From positions 1,064,132 to 1,128,131 of the forward strand of contig NZ_LFJC01000003.1 of the NCBI RefSeq assembly GCF_002776695.1: 64,000 nucleotides of DNA. The letters run 5' to 3'. The notes below the pieces were generated by a model. The model was given only the letters and a program-made list of their open reading frames with translations, made no database searches and was not told where the DNA came from. Positions within the stretch are counted from its first letter, which is position 1. Each line of letters begins with the position of its first letter. The translations under genes and the position numbers were made by a program. Origin of the DNA: Bradyrhizobium nitroreducens. Lineage in GTDB: Bacteria > Pseudomonadota > Alphaproteobacteria > Rhizobiales > Xanthobacteraceae. Shown here in pieces: positions 11,645 to 20,621 of the stretch.

Positions 11645-11807
11645 CCCCGCCTTCCCATCCGTAACCACCGGCTGTTTTGATGTCCGCCGTTTGGTTGAGA
11701 CGAGTGTATTCGGCGGTCGCAATCCCGCCAGCCACAAAAGGTCGGGCAATATCCGCTCCCGTTTTCCCGACCAAATCGGGAATTATTCCCGATCGTTTCG
11801 GGAGCGA

Positions 11808-13166
11808 TCAGGCGGCCGCGGTCGGAACCAGCGCCTCGACGGTCAAGCCGCCGGCTCCGGAGACGACGTTGAGCGTGCCGCCCAGCGCCAGAATCCGCTC
11901 GCGCATGCCGACGAGGCCGAAGCCGAGCTTCTGGTCCGGCTCCATGCCGCGGCCATTGTCGCTGACCCGCACGCGGGCGCAGACGCGGCCATCGTGAGCC
12001 ATCTGCTCCGCCGGCTCGATGACGACATTGACCGAGGTCGCGCCAGCGTGGCGGAACACGTTGGTGAGGGCTTCCTGCACGATGCGGTAGATGGTGAGAT
12101 CGGCGGTCTCGCCGGTGACCCCAAGCGACGGCGAGATCGTGGTCTCGATCGCGACGTCGGGATGCGATTCCCGCCACAGCCGCGACAGCGATTCCAGCGC
12201 CTGGCGCAGGCCGAACTCGGCGAGGCCGACGGGACGCAGGCGCTCCAGCACGCGGCGGTTGAACTGCTGCAGCGCGTTGATCTGCTCCAGCATGGCGCTG
12301 CCATGCTTTCGCACGGCCTCCGCACTGGGAACGCGCCCATCCGCCTGCTTCGCCAGCGCGCCGGCATGCGCGCGCAGCGAGAACAGATACGGCCCGAACT
12401 CGTCGTGGAGCTCGCGCGCGATCTCCTTGCGCTCGATGTCCTGGAGCGACACCGCCCGCTCGGCGAGGCGCCGCTTGTCCTCGACCGCCTCGTGAAGCGT
12501 TGCCGCGAGGTGATTGAGCTTGGTGCAGATCACCGCGAGCTCCGGCGCACCGCCCGGCGTGACACGGGCCTCGTAATGTCCGCCCTCGAGCCTGCCCATT
12601 GCCTCCGCCAGCGACTGCAGCGGCGCCAATGCCCGGCCGACCACATTCATCATCAGGAAGAACAGCGCCAGCGCGATCACCGAGCCGACCTCGAGCTGGG
12701 TCACGATACCGTCCCAGATCTCGGCGATCTCGTCGTCCGGATGCGAGGTGATCAGGAGCGAGCCGGGCCTGCCATGGATCGAGACAGGCACGCTCACCGC
12801 GGTCTGCTCGGGATGAACCAGGCTGACGAACCAGGCTGGCGGCCCGTGCGTGTCGGCCTCGCCGTCGAGCCGGGGCGGCGTCTGAGGATTGCCGCCGGCA
12901 TTCCGGAGCGTGATGCTGACATGGCGCAGACGGCTGAGGTCGCGCGCGATCTGGTTCAGCCTGGCATCCGGATCGGGCGCCTCGTTGAGATCAGCCACGA
13001 TCATCTCGATGAATTCGCGCGCGAGGCGGATCACGCTCTGGTCCTCGGCCTGCACGCGGGGACCTGCCTCCGCGACCTGGCGGCCGATATTGACGGCGAG
13101 CCCCAGCGCCAGCAGCAGCGCCAGCAAGAGGTTGATGCGCCCGCGCAAGGATAGATTTTGCCACAT
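11808..13166 (-). CDS. Sensor histidine kinase (NarL-type partner family)
   Basis: Membrane sensor kinase of 452 residues. TM1 covers about residues 10-30, a periplasmic sensor about 31-157, TM2 about 158-176, followed by a HAMP linker. The dimerisation and phosphoacceptor motif is ERKEIARELHDE (His about 254) and the HATPase N-box is QEALTNVFRHA. This is the HisKA_3 type that pairs with LuxR-type regulators, and such a regulator starts divergently at 13309. The periplasmic part has several acidic residues but no clear metal site. Like the PedS2/PedR2 pair of Pseudomonas it may sense lanthanide or alcohol status; this is inference from neighbourhood. Confidence 0.92.
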   Translation of the reverse strand: MWQNLSLRGRINLLLALLLALGLAVNIGRQVAEAGPRVQAEDQSVIRLAREFIEMIVADLNEAPDPDARLNQIARDLSRLRHVSITLRNAGGNPQTPPRLDGEADTHGPPAWFVSLVHPEQTAVSVPVSIHGRPGSLLITSHPDDEIAEIWDGIVTQLEVGSVIALALFFLMMNVVGRALAPLQSLAEAMGRLEGGHYEARVTPGGAPELAVICTKLNHLAATLHEAVEDKRRLAERAVSLQDIERKEIARELHDEFGPYLFSLRAHAGALAKQADGRVPSAEAVRKHGSAMLEQINALQQFNRRVLERLRPVGLAEFGLRQALESLSRLWRESHPDVAIETTISPSLGVTGETADLTIYRIVQEALTNVFRHAGATSVNVVIEPAEQMAHDGRVCARVRVSDNGRGMEPDQKLGFGLVGMRERILALGGTLNVVSGAGGLTVEALVPTAAA

Positions 13167-13308
13167 TGGTGTCGCCCGTGCCTCGCGAAGCCTCGCCCGC
13201 CTCTGCCTGATGACGTTGACAGGGACGAAGCGGCGGATATCTAATCGGAAGCGTACAGCAATCCCGGCCGGGCGCGAAACAGGCCGACGCTGTCACAAGG
13301 AAACGCCA
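13167..13308. promoter_or_regulatory. Shared divergent control region of kinase and regulator genes
   Basis: A 142-base gap between divergent starts must hold both promoters. No consensus -35/-10 pair stands out. An AAGGAA-type ribosome site lies 7-12 bases before the regulator ATG. Confidence 0.4.
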
Positions 13309-13929
13309 ATGCGCATTCTGATTGTCGACGATCATCCCATTGTCGCCTCCGGCTGCCGTGCCGTGCTGGCCGACGAGGGCGAGATCGAGATTCTGGAGGC
13401 CGCCGACGCCGAGGACGGCGAGTGCATCTTCATCGTCGAACGCCCCGACCTCTGCATCATCGACATCAATCTGCCGACCGTCTCCGGCTTCGAGCTCGCA
13501 CGCCGCATCCTCGAGCGCGCGCCCGAGGCCCGCATCATCATGTTCAGCATGAACGACGACCCGGCCTTTGCCGCGCGCGCGATCGAATGCGGCGCCAAGG
13601 GCTACGTCTCCAAGACCGGCGACCCCGACGACCTCGTCGAGGCGATCCGCGCCGTCGGCGGCGGCGGCACCTATTTGCCCACGGCGATCGCGCGCAGCAT
13701 CGCCTTCGCGGGGCCGACGCTGGCGCAAAGCCCATTGTCGAAGCTGAACGCGCGCGAGATGGAGATCCTGCGGCTGCTCAGCGCCGGAAAGAGCCTGTCC
13801 GAGATCGCCTGGCTGGTGCAATCGTCGTACAAGACGGTCGCCAACACCTCGTCCATCATGCGCCAGAAGCTCGGAGTGAAGACCTCGGTCGAGCTGGTGC
13901 GGCTGGCGATCGACAGCGGTGTCGCCTGA
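13309..13929 (+). CDS. LuxR/NarL-type response regulator
   Basis: Response regulator of 206 residues. The receiver domain (about 1-120) has acidic pocket DD at residues 7-8, phosphoacceptor Asp52 in IIDINLP and a Lys in SKTG. The C-terminal LuxR helix-turn-helix is LNAREMEILRLLSAGKSLSEIA then KTVANTSSIMRQKLGV. The position usually held by His in KTVxxH is Asn here. ATG 13309 is the receiver's natural start; longer in-frame upstream sequence runs antisense through the kinase gene and is rejected. The probable partner is the divergent kinase; likely targets are the surrounding PQQ/lanthanide genes. Confidence 0.93.
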   Translation: MRILIVDDHPIVASGCRAVLADEGEIEILEAADAEDGECIFIVERPDLCIIDINLPTVSGFELARRILERAPEARIIMFSMNDDPAFAARAIECGAKGYVSKTGDPDDLVEAIRAVGGGGTYLPTAIARSIAFAGPTLAQSPLSKLNAREMEILRLLSAGKSLSEIAWLVQSSYKTVANTSSIMRQKLGVKTSVELVRLAIDSGVA

Positions 13930-14003
13930 CGGGCAGCTGCCACAAATTCGGTCACACAAGCGTTGCAATGTTGATGTGGTTGAATGCCACTGGAGCTTAG
14001 GGC

Positions 14004-14849
14004 ATGACGATTCAGACTGTCTCGACCAATAAATCCTACGGCGGCGTGCAGGGTGTCTATCGCCACGCCAGCCAGGCGACCGGAACCGACATGGTGTTCT
14101 CGGTCTACGTTCCCCCGCATGCCGACGGCGCCAAGCTGCCCGTGGTCTGGTATCTGTCCGGCCTCACCTGCACTCACGCCAACGTCACCGAGAAGGGCGA
14201 ATTCCGCAAGGCTTGCGCCGAGCTCGGCCTGATCTTCGTCGCACCCGACACCTCCCCGCGCGGACCCGACGTGCCGGGCGACCCCAACAATGCCTATGAT
14301 TTTGGCCTCGGGGCCGGCTTCTATGTCGACGCGACGCAGGAGCCCTTCGCGCGCAATTACCGGATGTGGAGCTATGTCACCGACGAACTGCCCAAGCTCG
14401 TGGCGGGACATTTTCCCGTCGACGCCAAGCGGCAGTCGATCATGGGCCATTCGATGGGCGGCCATGGCGCGCTGACGGTGGCACTGCGTAACCCGCATCG
14501 CTATCGCGCCGCGAGCGCGTTCGCGCCGATCGTGGCCCCCTCGGTCGTGCCCTGGGGAATCAAGGCGCTGACCGGCTATCTCGGACCGAACAAGGACGCC
14601 TGGCGCAGCCACGACACCGTGGCGCTGATCGAGGACGGGGCGAAGTTCTCCAGCTTTCTGGTCGATGTCGGCGAGGCCGACAATTTCCTGAAAGAGCAGC
14701 TCAAGCCCGAGCTGCTCGAAACTGCCTGCAGCAAAGCAGGCATCCCGCTGACCCTGCGGCGTCAGCCGGGCTACGACCACAGCTACTACTTCATCTCCAC
14801 CTTCATGGGCGATCATCTGCACTGGCATGCGGAGAAGTTGAAGGGGTGA
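14004..14849 (+). CDS. fghA: S-formylglutathione hydrolase
   Basis: Cytosolic esterase D-type alpha/beta hydrolase of 281 residues that hydrolyses S-formylglutathione to formate and glutathione, the last step of glutathione-linked formaldehyde oxidation. The nucleophile Ser150 lies in GHSMGGHGA. The family signature WYLSGLTCTHANVTEKGEF and the C-terminal GYDHSYYFISTF with catalytic His are present. The length is standard. The two earlier pathway enzymes are encoded about 25 kb away in the xoxF operon, so the pathway is split within the island. Confidence 0.96.
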   Translation: MTIQTVSTNKSYGGVQGVYRHASQATGTDMVFSVYVPPHADGAKLPVVWYLSGLTCTHANVTEKGEFRKACAELGLIFVAPDTSPRGPDVPGDPNNAYDFGLGAGFYVDATQEPFARNYRMWSYVTDELPKLVAGHFPVDAKRQSIMGHSMGGHGALTVALRNPHRYRAASAFAPIVAPSVVPWGIKALTGYLGPNKDAWRSHDTVALIEDGAKFSSFLVDVGEADNFLKEQLKPELLETACSKAGIPLTLRRQPGYDHSYYFISTFMGDHLHWHAEKLKG

Positions 14850-14860
14850 TGCTTTCTCTT

Positions 14861-15018
14861 ACCCTCCCCTGGAGGGGGAGGGTCGCTACGCATGAAGCGA
14901 AGCGCAATGCGTAGCGGGGTGGGGTGATCTCTCCACGCGGACACCGCCTCAAAGGAGAGACCGTCACCCCACCCCGCTCGCGCTTCGCGCGATCGACCCT
15001 CCCCCTCCAGGGGAGGGT
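14861..15018. repeat. Long palindromic repeat element
   Basis: A 25-base arm at 14861-14885 is repeated perfectly in inverted form at 14994-15018. Inside it, AGCGGGGTGGGGTGA (14913-14927) pairs with TCACCCCACCCCGCT (14964-14978), and TCTCTCC pairs with GGAGAGA. The whole can fold into one long hairpin between fghA and a convergent gene. It resembles non-coding palindromic mobile repeats common in Rhizobiales. Confidence 0.8.
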
Positions 15019-15026
15019 AGAGAGCC

Positions 15027-15530
15027 CTACTCCCGCTTGCCGTAATTCGGCGCCAGCAAGCGGTTGCGGATCAGATAGCTCATCGTGCGGGTCCAGGCTT
15101 CATCCGTGTTGCCGCGCATGTCGGCGCTCGCAGCCATGATCATGGCGCCGGTCTTCACATCGCGCAGATAGATGTTGAGGTTGATGATCAGGTTCGAGAC
15201 CTTCTGCACCATGCCGGTGATCTCAAGGTCTGCGCCCAGTTGCCCGGCGAGCTTGAGATCGCAGCCGCCGCAGGCCTGTAAGTTCGCGTGGCGGGCCGCG
15301 TCCCTGACCGGCGCGATGTCGAGCACCTGGAACTTGCCGGACTCCCTCAGTTCCTTGCGCAGCTGCTCGCTGATGAGCACGAGCCGCGCCTCTTCGGGCC
15401 GGGAGCCGTAGAACTCGCCCGGCAGGCTGGTATCGATCAGCTCGAAATCGAACACGGCGAGCTTCGGCGGATCGGCGCGCGCAAGCGACGGCGTCAACAG
15501 CAAAGCGGCGATCACCATCAATGCTCGCAT
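15027..15530 (-). CDS. Exported DUF2380/DUF3280-type protein
   Basis: A 167-residue exported protein. Signal MRALMVIAALLLTPSLARA is followed by LAVFDFELIDTS, the start of a domain I know as DUF2380/DUF3280. One CGGC pair may form a disulfide or hold a metal. ATG 15530 is chosen for the signal; far longer in-frame sequence overlaps the divergent gene and is rejected. In other genomes this family accompanies the PQQ-associated ABC genes that start divergently 130 bases away. The role is unknown. Confidence 0.82.
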   Translation of the reverse strand: MRALMVIAALLLTPSLARADPPKLAVFDFELIDTSLPGEFYGSRPEEARLVLISEQLRKELRESGKFQVLDIAPVRDAARHANLQACGGCDLKLAGQLGADLEITGMVQKVSNLIINLNIYLRDVKTGAMIMAASADMRGNTDEAWTRTMSYLIRNRLLAPNYGKRE

Positions 15531-15659
15531 GATCGTGATTCCGCCTCTCGCGCGCGCGGGGACGAAATGCGGGGTTGCATGCCCTGACAAATTGGTCATG
15601 CTTGAAGCAGAGACAATTCTCCACCTGCGGTCAAGCCGGGGGGATCGCTCGGAGGAAAC

Positions 15660-16841
15660 ATGATCCGATGGTTGGCCGGTCTGATCGGCTTCGGTCTTGC
15701 TGCGACGAGCGCGCTCGCGGCGGAGCCAGCCCTGATCGGCGTCGGCTATCTCGGCGTCGCCGGCACCCGATCGACGCTGTCGCTGGTCGAGCAACCGGCC
15801 GAGAATGACGGCGTCGCCGGCGCGCGGCTCGCCATCGAGGACAACAACACCACCGGAAGATTCCTGGGCCAGCGCTTCGTGCTGGAAGAGCGCCGCATCA
15901 GGGAGGGTGAGGACGTCGTCCAGGCCGCGACCGCGCTCGCGGAGAAGAACAGCTTCATCATCACCGACCTGCCCGCCGATGCGCTGCTGAAAGTCTCGGA
16001 CGCCTTGCGCGACCGCGGCGCGCTGCTGTTCAATGCGGGAGCGATCGACGAGCGGCTGCGCGAGGCCGATTGCCGCGCCAACGTCATCCACACCGCGCCA
16101 ACGCGCGCGATGCTGGCCGATGCGCTCGGCCAATACCTGGTGTGGAAGAAGTGGTCGCGCTGGCTGCTCGTGGTCGGCTCGCATGACGAGGACAGACTGT
16201 TTGCGGACGCGCTCCGGCGCACCGCCACCCGGTTTGGCGCCAAGATCGTGCAGGAGAAGACTTTCGAGGACAAGGGCGGCGCCCGCCGTACCGATAGCGG
16301 CGTGACGCTGATACAGCGTCAGATGCCGGTGTTCACGCAAGGCGCGCCGGCTTACGACGTGCTGGTTGCCGCCGACGAGAGCGAGGTGTTCGGCGCCTAC
16401 CTGCCCTATCGCACCTGGGACCCCCGGCCCGTGGCCGGCTCGGCCGGGCTGGTGCCGCGCAGCTGGGACGCGGCGCAGGACCAATGGGGCGCGATCCAGA
16501 TGCAGAACCGCTTCATGAAGCTCAATTCACGGCGCATGACCGCGCTCGACATGCAGGCATGGACCGCCGCCCGCATGATCGGCGAGGCCACCTCGCGCAC
16601 CAATTCCGGCGACGTCAAGAAGGTGACGGACTTCATCAAGGGCCCGGACTTCTCGGTCGCCGCCTTCAAGGGCACGCGGCTGACGCTGCGCGACTGGAAT
16701 CTCCAGCTGCGCCAGCCGATCCTCCTGGTCGACGGCCGCATGGTGGTGTCGGTGTCGCCGCAGGAGGGATTTCTGCACCAGGTCTCCGAGCTCGACACGC
16801 TCGGCTATGATCGTCCGGAGAGCAAATGCAAGCTGAAGTGA
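15660..16841 (+). CDS. ABC substrate-binding protein of PQQ-alcohol-dehydrogenase system (LutA-like)
   Basis: Periplasmic binding protein of 393 residues with signal MIRWLAGLIGFGLAATSALA, related to the branched-chain amino-acid binding fold (VAGARLAIEDNNTTGRFLGQ). I recognise it as the type found beside PQQ alcohol dehydrogenases (TIGR03863-like). GGAGG precedes the ATG. It heads a five-gene operon: binding protein, beta-propeller, ATPase, permease, exported protein. From memory this order corresponds to the lut cluster of Methylorubrum extorquens, which imports lanthanides. Binding of a lanthanide chelate is inferred. Confidence 0.88.
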   Translation: MIRWLAGLIGFGLAATSALAAEPALIGVGYLGVAGTRSTLSLVEQPAENDGVAGARLAIEDNNTTGRFLGQRFVLEERRIREGEDVVQAATALAEKNSFIITDLPADALLKVSDALRDRGALLFNAGAIDERLREADCRANVIHTAPTRAMLADALGQYLVWKKWSRWLLVVGSHDEDRLFADALRRTATRFGAKIVQEKTFEDKGGARRTDSGVTLIQRQMPVFTQGAPAYDVLVAADESEVFGAYLPYRTWDPRPVAGSAGLVPRSWDAAQDQWGAIQMQNRFMKLNSRRMTALDMQAWTAARMIGEATSRTNSGDVKKVTDFIKGPDFSVAAFKGTRLTLRDWNLQLRQPILLVDGRMVVSVSPQEGFLHQVSELDTLGYDRPESKCKLK

Positions 16842-16849
16842 GGACGCAG

Positions 16850-17818
16850 ATGTTGCGCATGTGGCGTGTGGGGCTTCTCTCCGGGCTGGCGCTCGCGGCT
16901 GCGCCCGCGCACGCGTTCATCGCCTATGTCTCGAACGAGAAGAGCAATACGGTGTCGGTGATCGACACCGACAGCTGGACGGTGACCAAGACCATCAAGG
17001 TCGGCCAGCGCCCGCGCGGCATCGACTTCACGCGCGACGGCAAGTTCGTGATGGTCGCGGTCGGCGACGACGACACCATCCAGATGATCGACGCGAAGAC
17101 GCAAGGAGTGGTGGACAGCCTGCCCTCCGGCCCCGACCCCGAGCTGTTCGCCCAGGATGCGGCGGGAAAAATTCTCTATGTTGCCAACGAGAACGACAAT
17201 ACGGTCACCGTGATCGACCTGGAGAAGCGCGCCCGGCTCGGCGACATCCAGGTCGGCGTCGAGCCCGAGGGCATGACCATCAGCCCCGACGGCAAGACGC
17301 TGATCAACACGTCGGAAACGACCAACATGGCGCATTTCATCGACACGTCGTCGCGCCAGATCGTCGCCAACGTGCTGGTCGACGCCCGGCCGCGCTTTGC
17401 CGAGTTCAAGCACGATGCTTCCGAAGTGTGGGTCTCCTCCGAGATCGGAGGCACCGTCTCGATCATCGATCCCGGAAAGCACGAGGTCATCGGCAAGGTC
17501 AATTTCGAGATCCCGGGCCTGCGGAAGGAGGCGATCCAGCCTGTCGGCATCGGCATGACCAAGGACGACAAAACCGCCTTCGTCGCGCTCGGGCCGGCCA
17601 ACCGCATTGCCGTCGTCGATGTCGCCTCGCGCAAGGTGACGAAATATCTGCTGGTCGGGCAGCGGGTCTGGCACATGGCGTTCACGCCGGATGAAAAATA
17701 TCTGCTGACCACCAACGGGGTCTCGAACGACGTCTCGGTGATCGATGTCGCCGCGCAGAAGGTGATCAAGACCATCCAGGTTGGCGAATTGCCCTGGGGC
17801 ATCGCGATCGCGCCATGA
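16850..17818 (+). CDS. PQQ-associated YVTN beta-propeller protein (LutB-like)
   Basis: Exported beta-propeller of 322 residues. Signal MLRMWRVGLLSGLALAAAPAHA is followed by repeated blades with the pattern YVxNExxNTVSVID and GxxPxGIxxTxDGK; about seven are visible. It belongs to the YVTN repeat family associated with PQQ-dependent catabolism (TIGR03866-like). ATG 16850 follows GAGGA and gives a good signal; an ATG at 16826 would overlap the previous gene. Its stop overlaps the ATPase start (ATGA), so translation is coupled. It may serve as a periplasmic scaffold for the transporter or dehydrogenases. Confidence 0.9.
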   Translation: MLRMWRVGLLSGLALAAAPAHAFIAYVSNEKSNTVSVIDTDSWTVTKTIKVGQRPRGIDFTRDGKFVMVAVGDDDTIQMIDAKTQGVVDSLPSGPDPELFAQDAAGKILYVANENDNTVTVIDLEKRARLGDIQVGVEPEGMTISPDGKTLINTSETTNMAHFIDTSSRQIVANVLVDARPRFAEFKHDASEVWVSSEIGGTVSIIDPGKHEVIGKVNFEIPGLRKEAIQPVGIGMTKDDKTAFVALGPANRIAVVDVASRKVTKYLLVGQRVWHMAFTPDEKYLLTTNGVSNDVSVIDVAAQKVIKTIQVGELPWGIAIAP

Positions 17819-18621
17819 CCAGTCCTGCTCCGATCCCCGACCCGCGCGAGGTGCCGAGACCCGATCCGGCCGCGGTGCCGGCGCTATCGATCGACGGCGT
17901 CAGTCATTCTTACGGATCGCGCCGGGCGTTGATCGACGTCTCTTTCAATGTGCAGCCGGCAAGCTTCACCGCCCTGCTCGGCCTCAACGGCGCCGGCAAG
18001 AGCACGCTGTTCTCGCTCATCACGCGCCTGTTCGGCATCCAGACCGGCCGGGTCGGCATTTTCGGCCATGACGTCAGCAAGAGGCCCGGCGAGGCGCTGC
18101 GGCTGCTCGGGGTCGTGTTCCAGCCGCGCACGCTCGATCTCGACCTGTCGCTGACGCAGAACCTACTCTATCACGCCGCCCTGCACGGCATCAGCCGCCG
18201 TGAGGCCGCTACGCGCAGCGCCGAGCTGCTCGGCCGCATCGGGCTTTCCGACCGCGCCGGCAGCAAGGTGCGCGATCTCTCGGGCGGCCAGATGCGGCGG
18301 CTGGAGATCGCCCGCGCACTGCTGCACCGGCCGCGACTGCTGCTGCTCGACGAGCCCACCGTCGGGCTCGACGTCAAGGCGCGCGCCGACATCATCAGCC
18401 AGGTCCGCCGGCTCGTGACCGAGCAAGGCATCGGCGTGCTCTGGGCCACGCATCTGTTCGACGAGATCATGCCCAGTGACGACCTCGTGGTGCTGCATCA
18501 GGGCCAGGTGCTGGCGCAGGGGCCGATGAGCCGGGTCGTCACCGAAGCAGGCGCGCAGGACGTCAACACCGCCTTCATGCGCCTCACCGGCGCGCAAACC
18601 ATGCCGGGAGGCGGCGCATGA
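17815..18621 (+). CDS. ABC transporter ATP-binding protein, PQQ-associated (LutE-like)
   Basis: Cytoplasmic ATPase of 268 residues: Walker A GLNGAGKST, signature LSGGQMRRLEIARAL, Walker B LLLLDEPTVGLD, H-loop WATHLFDE. It is of the DrrA/NatA-like class that pairs with ABC-2 permeases. It overlaps both neighbours by four bases (ATGA), so it belongs tightly to the operon. ABC-2 systems are normally exporters, which fits imperfectly with an adjacent binding protein. Confidence 0.94.
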   Translation: MTSPAPIPDPREVPRPDPAAVPALSIDGVSHSYGSRRALIDVSFNVQPASFTALLGLNGAGKSTLFSLITRLFGIQTGRVGIFGHDVSKRPGEALRLLGVVFQPRTLDLDLSLTQNLLYHAALHGISRREAATRSAELLGRIGLSDRAGSKVRDLSGGQMRRLEIARALLHRPRLLLLDEPTVGLDVKARADIISQVRRLVTEQGIGVLWATHLFDEIMPSDDLVVLHQGQVLAQGPMSRVVTEAGAQDVNTAFMRLTGAQTMPGGGA

Positions 18622-19466
18622 GCAGCATCACGACACGCGAGGCGCCGCGCGGCTTCTCGGTGCAGGAGTACCTGACCTGCCTCACGGGCATCGTCTGGCG
18701 CGAGGGACTGCGCTTCCTGCATCAGCGCGAGCGGTTCGTCTCGGCGCTGGTGCGGCCGCTGGTCTGGCTGTTCATCTTCGCTGCCGGCTTCCGCCAGGTG
18801 CTCGGCATCTCGATCATCCCACCCTACGAGACCTACATCCTCTACGAGGTCTATATCGCGCCGGGGTTGATGGCGATGATCCAGCTGTTCAACGGCATGC
18901 AGTCCTCGCTGTCGATGGTCTACGACCGCGAGATGGGCAACATGCGTACGCTCTTGGTGAGCCCGCTGCCGCGCGGCTTCCTGCTGTTCTGCAAGCTGCT
19001 GGCGGGCACCGCGGTGTCCCTGCTCCAGGTCTATGCGTTCCTGCTGATCGCCTGGTTCTGGGACATCACCCCGCCGCCGTCGGGCTATCTCACCGTGCTG
19101 CCGGCGCTGATCCTGTCCGGGCTGATGCTGGGCTCGCTCGGCATGCTGATCTCCTCCGGCATCAAGCAGCTGGAAAACTTCGCCGGCGTCATGAATTTCG
19201 TCATCTTCCCGATGTTCTTCGCCTCGTCCGCACTCTATCCGCTCTGGCGGGTGCAGGAGGGCAGCCCTTACCTGTACTATCTCTGCGAGGCCAATCCGTT
19301 CACCCACGCGGTCGAGCTGATCCGTTTTGCACTCTACGGGCAGATCAACTGGATCTCGCTGGCGGTGGTAGCAAGCTGCACAATCGTCTTCATGATCGGC
19401 GCGATTTGGGCCTATGATCCCTCGCGCGGGCTGGCGCGACGGGGGCCGGCAGGAGGCGAAGGATGA
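18618..19466 (+). CDS. ABC-2 type permease, PQQ-associated (LutF-like)
   Basis: Inner-membrane permease of 282 residues with about six membrane segments (for example VRPLVWLFIFAAGF, AVSLLQVYAFLLIAWF, ISLAVVASCTIVFMIGAIW). The ABC-2 signature NFVIFPMFFASSALYP is followed by the family's NPFTHAVELIRF. It is translationally coupled to the ATPase and to the next gene. It should form the transport pore with the upstream ATPase. Export or import direction cannot be read from sequence. Confidence 0.93.
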   Translation: MSSITTREAPRGFSVQEYLTCLTGIVWREGLRFLHQRERFVSALVRPLVWLFIFAAGFRQVLGISIIPPYETYILYEVYIAPGLMAMIQLFNGMQSSLSMVYDREMGNMRTLLVSPLPRGFLLFCKLLAGTAVSLLQVYAFLLIAWFWDITPPPSGYLTVLPALILSGLMLGSLGMLISSGIKQLENFAGVMNFVIFPMFFASSALYPLWRVQEGSPYLYYLCEANPFTHAVELIRFALYGQINWISLAVVASCTIVFMIGAIWAYDPSRGLARRGPAGGEG

Positions 19467-20068
19467 AGGTTCTGGTGATGGCCGTTGTGGCGCTCGCGCT
19501 GTCGGGCACGGCCGCCCGCGCGGCCGATCCGCGCTATCCCAACTGGCCCTGCACGCAAGCCAAGGTGCCAGAGATTTCGCTCGCCGCGGTGTGGGCCGGT
19601 CCTGCGCTCGACGACGCCGAGACCAAATGGAAGAACGATGCGAAGATCACCGCGCTGGTGGCAAAATTGTCGGCACGCAAGACGTCGATGGACGAGGCCG
19701 AAAAGTCGGTGAAGGATTTCCTGGCCTCCTCCACCGACAAGACCACCAACGCAAAATTGCTGTTCGCCGGCCTGTTCGACACGCTCAACGCCCAGCGTTC
19801 CCAGGTCATGAACGGGCTCGAACGGGTCAGCCGCAAGCAGCGCGAAGCCGCCGACAAGATCCGCGAGGAGACAATTCAGCTCCAGGCGCTTCAGGGTGCG
19901 ACGCCGCGTGATGAGGCCAAGGTCGAGGCGCTCGGCAACGAGCTGATCTGGAAGACCCGCATATTCGAGGATCGCAACAAGGTGGTGCGGTTCGTCTGCG
20001 AGGTTCCCACCACGATCGACCAACGCCTGTTCGCGCTCGGCCGCGTGATCCAGCAGGAGATGGAATAG
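19463..20068 (+). CDS. Exported hypothetical protein at end of ABC operon (LutG-like position)
   Basis: A 201-residue protein with signal MKVLVMAVVALALSGTAARA, then DPRYPNWPCTQ and a long charged helical region. One Cys near the mature N-terminus and one near the C-terminus (RFVCEVP) could pair. Its start overlaps the permease stop. It occupies the place of the exported protein LutG in the lanthanide cluster as I recall it. No catalytic motif is visible. It is likely a periplasmic accessory of the transporter. Confidence 0.75.
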   Translation: MKVLVMAVVALALSGTAARAADPRYPNWPCTQAKVPEISLAAVWAGPALDDAETKWKNDAKITALVAKLSARKTSMDEAEKSVKDFLASSTDKTTNAKLLFAGLFDTLNAQRSQVMNGLERVSRKQREAADKIREETIQLQALQGATPRDEAKVEALGNELIWKTRIFEDRNKVVRFVCEVPTTIDQRLFALGRVIQQEME

Positions 20069-20198
20069 CGTTCGTCTCGCCGACGGCTCCCGACAGGTTC
20101 CCGGATCGGCCCGGTTAACCTTTGCGACGCTATCGGCCGGAACCAAATCGTTCTAGGATGGCTTGTCGAAGTGAACTCCAAGACGTCGGGAGGCCTCG

Positions 20199-20498
20199 AT
20201 GGGAACCACCAGATTTATCTTTGCGGGCGTTGCAGCCCTCGGCATGCTCGCAACCAGCGTTTTTGCTGACGACCTGACTGGCATGGTCATGCGGATCGAC
20301 CGGCTCAACGGCACCATCTCGATCCAGCAGACGCAGAAGGGTACGGTCGGCGGCAGTGCCGGTGGCGCCGGCGCCCTCCAGGAGTACAAGACCAAGGACG
20401 CCGCGATGCTGGAGGCCGTTCATGCCGGCGACAGGGTGACCTATTCTGCGACCGACAATAACGGCACGGGCACGCTGACGAAGTTGCAGAAGCAGTAA
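20199..20498 (+). CDS. Small exported DUF1344-type protein
   Basis: A 99-residue protein with signal MGTTRFIFAGVAALGMLATSVFA, then DDLTGMVMRIDRLNGTISIQ, matching the short beta-rich DUF1344 family found in Rhizobiales. A Gly-rich loop lies in the middle. There are no cysteines. It is monocistronic, 130 bases after the ABC operon. The function is unknown. Confidence 0.75.
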   Translation: MGTTRFIFAGVAALGMLATSVFADDLTGMVMRIDRLNGTISIQQTQKGTVGGSAGGAGALQEYKTKDAAMLEAVHAGDRVTYSATDNNGTGTLTKLQKQ

Positions 20499-20531
20499 GG
20501 CGCTTGCTTCGCCTCTCTCCATTCGCACCGC

Positions 20532-20617
20532 CGTCATGGCCGGGCTTGTCCCGGCCATCCACGCTTGGCCACGCAGCGTGAAGAACGTGGATGCCCGGGA
20601 CAAGCCCGGGCATGACG
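20532..20617. repeat. Palindromic repeat, copy 1
   Basis: The left arm CGTCATGGCCGGGCTTGTCC continues to CATCCACG, and the right arm ends AAGCCCGGGCATGACG. Arms pair over most of their length. The first 32 bases are identical to copy 2 at 24025. It lies directly beyond the stop of the CXXCW gene and may also end its transcript. Confidence 0.9.
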
Positions 20618-20621
20618 GCGT

